59,174 bases of DNA from LH-M37 sp965602855 (GTDB lineage: Bacteria > Pseudomonadota > Gammaproteobacteria > SZUA-229): NCBI GenBank assembly GCA_965602855.1, contig CBFCZV010000015.1, positions 1 through 59,174 of the forward strand, written 5' to 3'. Each line of letters starts with the position of its first letter. The stretch's first letter is position 1. Shown here piece by piece: positions 15,551 through 22,999 of this stretch. Under the pieces are notes generated by a model, which was not told where the DNA came from, ran no database searches, and saw nothing but the letters and a program-made list of their open reading frames with translations. The translations under genes and the position numbers were made by a program.

Positions 15551-17983
15551 ATGACCGATAAAGACAGTAAAAAAACCAACACGAAATCGAAAATTGGCGC
15601 TAAAGCCAGGTCGATTGCCAAATCAATAGTTAAGTCGATAAGCAAGTCAAAAGCTAAGACAAAAACTCAACCAGACGCTGAGACAGTCGTTAAGGCTAAG
15701 AAGAAAACCAGGAAGCCAAAATCCAGGGTTAAAGATAAGGACAAGGGTAAACCCAGGACTAAACGTGGTCGTGGCAAGAAGCCAGATAATAAGTCGAAGG
15801 GTAAAAGATCCAAGAAAGGTTCGATCGTTGATCCTGAGGCTAAAAGTGAAGCGGGTAGATACGAAAATCCTATCGCCAGTCGTCAATTAATTCTGAAGTT
15901 GATCAATCAGCATAATGCGATGACCATGAAGGAGTTGCTGGATCAGCTCGATATGAATACGGATGACCAGTACGAGGCGCTACGCCGCCGTTTGCGCGCC
16001 ATGGTGCGTGATGGCCAGCTGGTTCAGAATCGTCGTGGTGGATATATCTCAGTGGATGAGGATGACCTGATTCGTGGTCGTGTTATTGGCCATCCTGATG
16101 GTTTTGGCTTTCTGGTGCCTGAAGAGGGGGGTGATGATTTATTCCTGAGCGCGAAACAGATGCACACCTTGCTGCACGGTGATCGTGCTGTGGTTCAGGT
16201 AGCGGGGATTGATCGTCGTGGCCGTCGCGAAGGGGCTGTTATCAGCATTATTGAGCGTGCAAATGAGACTTTTGTTGGACGTCTATATGATGATAACGGT
16301 ATTTATTCGATGACACCGGATAATAAACGTATAACTCAGGATGTATTTTTGCCTGCTGATGCACTGGGTGGAGCGCTGGCTGACCAGATCGTTAAAGTTG
16401 AGATTACTCAACAACCTACCTTTAAGAAGAAGATGTTGGGTCGTGTGATTAGTGTGATTGGCGATGAGTCTGATCCCGGCATGGAAATCGAAATTGCGAT
16501 TCACAACCACGGTTTGCCGAATGAGTGGCCTGAGGGTGTACTGGATGAATCTGGCCGTCTCGGCGAAGAGGTGAGAGAAGAAGACAAGCAGGGTCGCGTT
16601 GATTTACGTGCTACGCCGCTGGTGACCATTGATGGTGCCGATGCCCGTGATTTTGATGATGCGGTGTACTGCGAGCCTGTCGGTACTGGCTGGCGCTTGC
16701 TGGTCGCTATCGCTGATGTTGCTCATTATGTGCAGCCTGATTCTGCGCTCGACACGAGTGCTTATGATCGAGCCACTTCAGTGTATTTCCCCGGTCGTGT
16801 TATTCCGATGCTGCCGGAAGAAATTTCCAATGGCCTGTGTTCACTGAATCCTGAAGTTGATCGTCTGTGTATGGTCTGTGAAATGCAGGTTGATGAACAC
16901 GGCGAGATTGAAGATTACAAATTCTACGAGGCTGTTTTCCAGTCACATGCACGTCTGCTTTATGATGAAGTTGCTGATGTTGTGGTTGAAAAAGTTGATT
17001 CTGTTCGAGAAAGACTGGGCAGTCTGGTGCCGCATCTCGAAGATCTTTATGCCTTGTACGGCGCATTCATGAAAGCGCGTATCAAACGTGGTTCGATTGA
17101 GTTTGACTCAACCGAAACAATCATTGATTTTACTGACGACAAACGTATTGCCAGTATCAAACCTTTTGAACGTAACGATGCGCATCGAGTGATCGAAGAG
17201 TGCATGATTGCGGCCAATGTTTGTGCGGCGAAAATGATTCTGAAAAATGAGTTGCCAGCTTTGTATCGTGACCATGATCGACCTGATGATGACAAAATTG
17301 AAGATCTGCGTGGTTTCTTGAGTGAGCTTGATTTGAAATTGGGTGAGCCGCAGAGAAATGTCGCATCAAAAGATTATTCAGTCTTAACCGAAGCATTAAA
17401 AGAAAGAGAAGACAAGCATCTGGTACAGACTTTGTTGCTGCGTTCGCTCAAGCAGGCGGTTTATAAAGCCGAGAATACTGGGCACTTTGGCCTGGCTTTA
17501 TCTTCATACGCGCATTTTACCTCGCCGATTCGTCGCTATCCCGATCTATTGGTGCATCGTGCGCTGAAACATATTATCCATAAAAGAAAGAAAGGCGCTT
17601 TCCTTTACGATCAGGCGCGAATGGCTGCTATGGGCGAGCATTGTTCCAACAATGAACGCCGTGCCAATGAAGCAACCCGTGATGCCGAGTTTGCACTCAA
17701 GTGTGATTACATGCTCGATAAGATTGGCCAGGAATTTACTGCGCACGTCACCGCTGTGGTTTCTTTTGGTTTGTTTGTCGAGTTGGATGACTACTACGTA
17801 GAAGGTTTGATTCATATCACCAGCTTGCCTAAAGATTATTACCAGTTCGATCCGTTGAAGCATCGTCTGGTTGGTGAGAACAGTGGTCGTGAATTCCATC
17901 TCTGTGATTCTGTTACCGTACGCGTGACCAATGTTGACCGCGATGAACGTCGTATTGATTTTGAGCTGGTGAAAAACGCATAG
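15551..17983 (+). CDS. rnr: Ribonuclease R
   Basis: 810 residues from the ATG at 15551; a GTG at 15530 is the alternative. Order of domains: a very Lys/Arg-rich N-terminal tail (~1-105), winged-helix domain (~112-175, RQLILKLINQHNAMT...), two cold-shock domains (~180-330), the RNB catalytic domain with the metal-binding aspartates in DGADARDFDDAVY (~360-690), and an S1 domain near the C-terminus (VVSFGLFVELDDYYVEGLIHI). RNase R is a processive 3'-5' exoribonuclease that degrades structured RNA and works in mRNA decay, rRNA quality control and trans-translation. The protein ends right after the S1 domain (FELVKNA), with no basic C-terminal tail. rlmB follows 10 nt downstream, the usual gammaproteobacterial order. 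Confidence 0.96.
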   Translation: MTDKDSKKTNTKSKIGAKARSIAKSIVKSISKSKAKTKTQPDAETVVKAKKKTRKPKSRVKDKDKGKPRTKRGRGKKPDNKSKGKRSKKGSIVDPEAKSEAGRYENPIASRQLILKLINQHNAMTMKELLDQLDMNTDDQYEALRRRLRAMVRDGQLVQNRRGGYISVDEDDLIRGRVIGHPDGFGFLVPEEGGDDLFLSAKQMHTLLHGDRAVVQVAGIDRRGRREGAVISIIERANETFVGRLYDDNGIYSMTPDNKRITQDVFLPADALGGALADQIVKVEITQQPTFKKKMLGRVISVIGDESDPGMEIEIAIHNHGLPNEWPEGVLDESGRLGEEVREEDKQGRVDLRATPLVTIDGADARDFDDAVYCEPVGTGWRLLVAIADVAHYVQPDSALDTSAYDRATSVYFPGRVIPMLPEEISNGLCSLNPEVDRLCMVCEMQVDEHGEIEDYKFYEAVFQSHARLLYDEVADVVVEKVDSVRERLGSLVPHLEDLYALYGAFMKARIKRGSIEFDSTETIIDFTDDKRIASIKPFERNDAHRVIEECMIAANVCAAKMILKNELPALYRDHDRPDDDKIEDLRGFLSELDLKLGEPQRNVASKDYSVLTEALKEREDKHLVQTLLLRSLKQAVYKAENTGHFGLALSSYAHFTSPIRRYPDLLVHRALKHIIHKRKKGAFLYDQARMAAMGEHCSNNERRANEATRDAEFALKCDYMLDKIGQEFTAHVTAVVSFGLFVELDDYYVEGLIHITSLPKDYYQFDPLKHRLVGENSGREFHLCDSVTVRVTNVDRDERRIDFELVKNA

Positions 17984-17993
17984 GATAGTTCGT

Positions 17994-18740
17994 GTGAGCA
18001 AAAGTAAAAACGAATTAATCTATGGTATTCATGCCGTAGAGTCTGCGCTAAAACATCGACCAGAAGGTGTTTTGCAGCTTTGGGTGATACAGGGTCGTAG
18101 TGATAACCGCATTAATAAGCTGCTGACTTTGGCTAAAAAGGCTGGCGTTTCCGTGCAGGCTATCTCAGCCGATAAAATGAAAAAGAAATGTGCTGATGGC
18201 AGTCATCAGGGCGTGGCGGCTGATTTGCGTCTGATGAAAACAAAACAGACGGCGCTGGAAGATATTCTGAGTAAACAGGGTGACTTGTTACTGCTGATTC
18301 TCGATGAAGTACAGGACCCGCATAATATTGGTGCCTGCTTACGTTCGGCTGATGCTGCTGGTGTTGATGCCGTGATTGTTTGTAAAAATCGCAGTCCCGG
18401 CATTACTGCTGTGGTTCGAAAAGTCGCCTGTGGTGCAACAGACACCGTGCCATTTATACAGGTGACTAATCTGGCGCGTGCGATGGAGTTGATGCACGAT
18501 CATGATGTCTGGATCGTTGGTACTGCCGGTGAAACAGATAGTAGTCTGTACGACATTAGTGTCACTAAACGCATGGCGTTAGTCATGGGGGCAGAAGAAA
18601 AAGGCCTGCGCAGATTAACTCGCGAGAATTGCGATGAGCTGATTTATATTCCCATGCGTGGCAGTGTAGAAAGTCTCAATGTTTCAGTTGCTACCGGTAT
18701 TTCCCTATTTGAAATCAGGCGAAAAATTGACGCAGCTTGA
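17994..18740 (+). CDS. rlmB: 23S rRNA (guanosine-2'-O)-methyltransferase RlmB
   Basis: 248 residues, the usual length. N-terminal substrate-binding domain (YGIHAVESALKHRPE), then a SPOUT fold with motif 1 LDEVQDPHNIGACLRSADAAG, motif 2 around ALVMGAEEKGLRRL and motif 3 IPMRGSVESLNVSVATGI, which together form the knotted SAM site. It methylates G2251 in the peptidyl-transferase P-loop of 23S rRNA. The start is GTG with AGGA 8 nt upstream, 10 nt after rnr, indicating a shared operon. Its 3' end overlaps the start of the next gene. Confidence 0.96.
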   Translation: MSKSKNELIYGIHAVESALKHRPEGVLQLWVIQGRSDNRINKLLTLAKKAGVSVQAISADKMKKKCADGSHQGVAADLRLMKTKQTALEDILSKQGDLLLLILDEVQDPHNIGACLRSADAAGVDAVIVCKNRSPGITAVVRKVACGATDTVPFIQVTNLARAMELMHDHDVWIVGTAGETDSSLYDISVTKRMALVMGAEEKGLRRLTRENCDELIYIPMRGSVESLNVSVATGISLFEIRRKIDAA

Positions 18741-19746
18741 TCTTGTTATCCCTGGCCTGTGTGGTCCTCTCCCCGATATAGATCGTCTCGACAGTAAATC
18801 TATTCATGCTTTAGTTGCCTGCCTGACCAAAGCTGATCAGAAAGTTACAACTCAAAAAAGTTTTCATGACGTGCTCGCCAGCTTGTTTTTACTTGACGAG
18901 ACAAAACCATTTCCTGCGGCTATTTTGTCGTTATTAGCGAGTGGTCATTATACCGAGCACGGTTTTTGGTTTCATGTTGATCCGGTTCATCTTCAGGCTG
19001 ATGTCGATCATGCCATTTTAAGAGATACCCACGGGCTAGATTTGACACAGCAGGAGTCTGAGGCTTTAATTGAAGAATTAAATGAGCATTTTAAAGACGA
19101 TGGCATACGTTTTTTAATGGCCGATAAGGATAGCTGGTTTTTAAATATTAGTAACCATGAAAAAGTTTCCACGACGCCCCTGAATGAAGTGATCAGCCGC
19201 AATGTCTATTCATTTATGCCAGAAGGGGAGGATGCTCTATTCTGGAAAAAGTTTATGAATGAAGTTCAGATGCTGCTGTTTCAAAGTCAGGTTAACGAGC
19301 AGCGAGAACAGAATAATAAATTACCGGTGAATGGTGTCTGGCTTTGGGGTGAGGGTCCTTTTCCTGATCGGGCTGAGTTACAGTCGATGGAAGTCTACAG
19401 CCAGCACTCACTTGTTAAGGGTTTGGCTAATTTAAATAATTTTAATTGCCATTCAATGCCTGACGTAAAAACATTTATTGAACACGTTTCTAATCAGAAA
19501 AAAAATATATTAGTGCTCGACGATTTGTTTAATGTGACCTGTTATGGTGATGTTATGGCGTGGCAATCGAGTTTTAATGAATTATATGTTAGTTGGGTTG
19601 AGCCACTTTTAATCTGGGCAATGAAGAATAATATCAAAGTTAATCTGCATACTTGTAATGGTGTTAGTTATCAAATAGCCAGTCATAACAGATTAAGGCT
19701 TTTCCGTAATAAAAAAATAGAAAGCCATATCAAAACTTATGAATGA
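18727..19746 (+). CDS. COG4255-like conserved protein of unknown function (often annotated phosphoglycerate mutase)
   Basis: 339 residues from the TTG at 18727, which gives the family-like N-terminus QLDLVIPGLCGPLPD and has AGG 8 nt upstream; an ATG at 18679 would instead overlap rlmB by 62 nt. Other recognisable stretches are HYTEHGFWFHVDPVHLQADVDHAIL, RNVYSFMPEG and VNGVWLWGEGP. From memory, this family lies upstream of recJ in many gammaproteobacteria and is sometimes called 2,3-bisphosphoglycerate-independent phosphoglycerate mutase, but I see no full set of alkaline-phosphatase-superfamily metal ligands. It overlaps recJ by 8 nt. No confident function. Confidence 0.7.
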   Translation: MTQLDLVIPGLCGPLPDIDRLDSKSIHALVACLTKADQKVTTQKSFHDVLASLFLLDETKPFPAAILSLLASGHYTEHGFWFHVDPVHLQADVDHAILRDTHGLDLTQQESEALIEELNEHFKDDGIRFLMADKDSWFLNISNHEKVSTTPLNEVISRNVYSFMPEGEDALFWKKFMNEVQMLLFQSQVNEQREQNNKLPVNGVWLWGEGPFPDRAELQSMEVYSQHSLVKGLANLNNFNCHSMPDVKTFIEHVSNQKKNILVLDDLFNVTCYGDVMAWQSSFNELYVSWVEPLLIWAMKNNIKVNLHTCNGVSYQIASHNRLRLFRNKKIESHIKTYE

Positions 19747-21469
19747 TGTCAGTATTATCAGTAAGCAATCTGAGATATCTTCAGAATTGCAGGCTAGCGA
19801 TTTAAATCCGTTACTGAAACGGGTTTATGCAAACCGTGGTATTGAAAGTTGTGGTCAGCTGGATTATTCGATTTCCGGCCTGCTTGATTTTAAACAGTTA
19901 AAAGGCATTGATCAGGCTGCGCCATTGATTGCTGATGCAGTGATGAATAATCAGTCGGTGGTCATCGTTGGAGACTTTGATGCAGATGGTGCCACCAGCT
20001 CGGCGTTGATGGTGCGTGCGCTACGTTCTATGGGTGCAAACAGGGTTAACTATTTAGTGCCCAATCGTTTTGAATACGGTTATGGTTTAACGCCAGAAAT
20101 TGTCCAGCTGGCCAAAGATATGTCACCGGATTTGATTGTGACGGTTGATAACGGCATCTCCAGTATCGATGGCGTGGCAGCCGCCAAAAAGGAAAACATA
20201 AAAGTGGTGGTGACGGATCATCATTTACAGGGATCAGTCTTGCCCGATGCAGATGCAATTGTGAACCCTAATCAGCATGGCTGTGAGTTCCCCAGCAAAA
20301 TGATGGCAGGGGTAGGTGTGGCCTTCTATGTCATGCTGGCGGTTCGTGCCGAACTACGCTCAAAAGACTGGTTTAATGACCAACGTGCTGAACCCAATAT
20401 GGCAGTGTTACTGGATTTAGTGGCTTTGGGTACAGTAGCAGACGTTGTTCCGCTGGATAAAAATAATCGGCTATTAGTTGAGCAGGGATTGCATCGAATT
20501 CGTAAAAATCAATGCTGCCCGGGTATTCAGGCCTTACTTGAAATTTCGGGCAAAAATAGGAAAGTCTGCACTACTCAGGATTTTGGTTTCGCGGTGGCCC
20601 CCAGGTTAAATGCCGCAGGACGACTGGATGATATGTCTGTCGGAATTGAATGTCTGTTGACTGACGATTTTGATCACGCCATGCATTATGCAAAAATGCT
20701 CAATGATATGAATCAGCAGCGCAAGGAAATTGAAGGCGACATGCTGGCGCAGGCGATGAGCATTATGGATGACCTGTTAGCCAAAATGGATGAGCAAACA
20801 TTGCAGGCGGGTCTTTGTCTGTACGACGAGGACTGGCATCAGGGCGTAGTGGGTCTGCTCGCTTCCAGAGTCAAAGAAAAATACCATCGTCCGGTAATTG
20901 CTTTTGCCGATGCGGGTGGTGATGAGGTAAAGGGTTCAGCACGTTCCATACCCGGCGTGCACATCCGTGATGTGCTGGATGCAATCGCAACTAAACACCC
21001 GACATTAATACAGAAATTTGGTGGTCACGCCATGGCGGCTGGGCTTAGTTTGAAAAAGGCAGATCTTGAACAATTTTCAAATGCCTTTTCTGAACAGATT
21101 GAAACCAGTTTGGGTAAACGTTCGCTGGATAAAGTTATCGAAACCGATGGTGGTTTACAATCGGGTGAGTTGAGCTTGCAGTTGGCTGAAACCTTACGTT
21201 TTGCCGGACCCTGGGGGCAGTGTTTTTCTGAGCCCTTATTTGATGATGAGTTTGATGTTCTGGATTGGCGCATTGTTGGTGAGAAACATCTAAAGCTCCA
21301 ATTGAAGCATAATGTCAGTGGTGAACAAGTTGACGCGATTGCTTTTAATCAAAGCGCAGATATTTTGCAGGCAGGTGAGTCATCATTAAGAATGATTTAT
21401 CGAATGGATGTGAATGAATTTCGTGGCCGCAAAACCGTACAATTAATTATTCAACATATCGAGCATTAG
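19739..21469 (+). CDS. recJ: Single-stranded-DNA-specific exonuclease RecJ
   Basis: 576 residues. DHH-phosphoesterase motifs are all visible: IVGDFDADGATSSALM (motif I), IVTVDNGISS (motif II), VVVTDHHLQG (motif III, DHH), and ALGTVADVVPL (motif IV). The DHHA1 region has GSARSIPGVHIRDVL and FGGHAMAAGLSL, and an OB-like C-terminal domain follows. RecJ is a 5'-3' exonuclease on single-stranded DNA acting in RecFOR repair and mismatch repair. The ATG overlaps the stop of the preceding gene by 8 nt, so translation is coupled; pyrD follows after 1 nt. Confidence 0.96.
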   Translation: MNDVSIISKQSEISSELQASDLNPLLKRVYANRGIESCGQLDYSISGLLDFKQLKGIDQAAPLIADAVMNNQSVVIVGDFDADGATSSALMVRALRSMGANRVNYLVPNRFEYGYGLTPEIVQLAKDMSPDLIVTVDNGISSIDGVAAAKKENIKVVVTDHHLQGSVLPDADAIVNPNQHGCEFPSKMMAGVGVAFYVMLAVRAELRSKDWFNDQRAEPNMAVLLDLVALGTVADVVPLDKNNRLLVEQGLHRIRKNQCCPGIQALLEISGKNRKVCTTQDFGFAVAPRLNAAGRLDDMSVGIECLLTDDFDHAMHYAKMLNDMNQQRKEIEGDMLAQAMSIMDDLLAKMDEQTLQAGLCLYDEDWHQGVVGLLASRVKEKYHRPVIAFADAGGDEVKGSARSIPGVHIRDVLDAIATKHPTLIQKFGGHAMAAGLSLKKADLEQFSNAFSEQIETSLGKRSLDKVIETDGGLQSGELSLQLAETLRFAGPWGQCFSEPLFDDEFDVLDWRIVGEKHLKLQLKHNVSGEQVDAIAFNQSADILQAGESSLRMIYRMDVNEFRGRKTVQLIIQHIEH

Positions 21470-21470
21470 A

Positions 21471-22487
21471 ATGAATTTTTATCCCATAGTCCGAAAACTG
21501 ATATTTCTACTAAAACCTGAAACTGCACATACCGTTTCTTTAGGGTTAATGGATATCGCCAATAAACTGGGTCTGCTGAAATTGTTTCTTGGTAATCCAA
21601 TTAAGGCACCGGTAACGGTAATGGGTATTGAGTTTTTAAACCCTGTCGGATTGGCTGCAGGTCTGGATAAAAATGGTGAACACATTGATGCACTGGCCGC
21701 CTGTGGTTTTGGTTTTGTTGAAATCGGCACGGTAACGCCACGTGCTCAGCCTGGCAATCCCAAACCCAGATTGTTCAGGCTCGAATCTGATGAGGCTATT
21801 ATCAATCGAATGGGTTTCAATAATGAAGGTGTTGAGTATCTGATTGATAACGTGAAACGCAGCCAGAGAGACTGTGTTTTGGGTATCAACATAGGTAAGA
21901 ATCGTGATACATCGCTTGAACATGCGGTGGATGATTATCTCTCTGCATTAACTCAGGTTTATCTTCATGCTGATTATGTCACGATCAATATTTCATCACC
22001 GAATACGCCGGGCTTGCGTGATTTGCAGCATGGTGAGGAGTTGGAGAAGCTGCTTTCAAGTTTGAAGCGGGAACAGTCTCGACTGGAAGAAGTGCATGGT
22101 AAGTATGTGCCATTGCTGGTCAAGATTGCTCCTGATCTTGATGATGCCGCCATTACCGAACTTGCCCAGACATTCCTGCGACTTGAGATTGATGGTGTTA
22201 TAGCAACGAATACCACCAATAGTCGAGAAGGCCTGCATGATCAGGTGCAGGCAAAAGAACAGGGTGGCTTGAGTGGTCGGCCTTTAAAGCAAATGTCAGA
22301 TCATGTACTGGAAAAATTGGTGTCCGAGTTGCAAGGGAGGATTCCAGTTATTGCAGCTGGCGGTGTTTTTTCAGCTGAGGATGCCAGAAGAAAAATGGAG
22401 TTAGGCGCTGCTCTGGTTCAGGTGTATACCGGCTTTATCTACCAGGGGCCACCATTGATCAGGAATTGTGCTCTAGTCAGCTCATAA
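21471..22487 (+). CDS. pyrD: Dihydroorotate dehydrogenase (quinone), class 2
   Basis: 338 residues. The N-terminal amphipathic helix (YPIVRKLIFLLKPETAH) that docks on the membrane and takes quinone is present, marking class 2. FMN-site stretches are PVGLAAGLDKNGE, GFVEIGTVTPRAQPGNPKPRLFR and GINIGKN; the catalytic serine lies in NISSPNTPGLRDLQ. VIAAGGVFSAEDA and GAALVQVYTGFIYQGP close the barrel. It oxidises dihydroorotate to orotate in pyrimidine synthesis, at the inner face of the inner membrane. It starts 1 nt after recJ and is likely the end of the operon. Confidence 0.97.
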   Translation: MNFYPIVRKLIFLLKPETAHTVSLGLMDIANKLGLLKLFLGNPIKAPVTVMGIEFLNPVGLAAGLDKNGEHIDALAACGFGFVEIGTVTPRAQPGNPKPRLFRLESDEAIINRMGFNNEGVEYLIDNVKRSQRDCVLGINIGKNRDTSLEHAVDDYLSALTQVYLHADYVTINISSPNTPGLRDLQHGEELEKLLSSLKREQSRLEEVHGKYVPLLVKIAPDLDDAAITELAQTFLRLEIDGVIATNTTNSREGLHDQVQAKEQGGLSGRPLKQMSDHVLEKLVSELQGRIPVIAAGGVFSAEDARRKMELGAALVQVYTGFIYQGPPLIRNCALVSS

Positions 22488-22595
22488 TCTCATAAAAATA
22501 CAATACAATTAGTGGCTTAATAAGTGTTTTACAAGCTGTTGGTTCTGCACTCATAGCATGGCGAAATTAATTGATAAAAATTAGAGAGTAATAAG

Positions 22596-22991
22596 ATGAG
22601 TGATCGTACTTCTTTATTTTTTATTGGATTGTGCATATTAACGGCTTTGTATCTTGAGTCGAATATCATGATCTATGTGTTGGTTGTTATTTTGTTTCTT
22701 GAAGGTGCGTCGGGGTTTACTCTGCCGCTGGTATCACAAAAGATTAGAAAAATACATCTTGAATCAGGATTGTTGCAATACACTGAGCCAGCAAAATTTA
22801 ATTTTGAAGCTTTTCGTATGTTGAGGCTTTCGATTTCTGTTGTCGTACTTGTTAGTTATGTAGCTGTGCATGAATATAATGCAGAAATACTTTGGTTTTT
22901 CCCCTGGTTTGTTGGTTTTGCTGTGTTGGGTGCAGGTGTTAGTGGTGTATGTCCTGTATATCTTGCGTTCAGGTGGTTAGGGTTTAAATAG
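22596..22991 (+). CDS. Small inner-membrane protein, YgaP/DUF2892-like
   Basis: 131 residues with three or four hydrophobic segments (about 6-30, 32-50, 75-95 and 99-120). The C-terminal GVSGVCPVYLAFRWLGFK resembles the CP-x-y-x3-LG ending of DUF2892/YgaP-type membrane domains; another DUF2892 protein lies at 26.4 kb. Function unknown. AGAG lies about 8 nt before the ATG. The GGDEF-EAL gene begins 8 nt after its stop, so the two are probably one operon. Confidence 0.6.
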   Translation: MSDRTSLFFIGLCILTALYLESNIMIYVLVVILFLEGASGFTLPLVSQKIRKIHLESGLLQYTEPAKFNFEAFRMLRLSISVVVLVSYVAVHEYNAEILWFFPWFVGFAVLGAGVSGVCPVYLAFRWLGFK

Positions 22992-22999
22992 AAAAGATA

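Noticed and set aside
17546..18001. 151-aa open frame on the minus strand
   Set aside because: Antisense to the RNB and S1 domains of rnr; no recognisable family and no ribosome-binding site.
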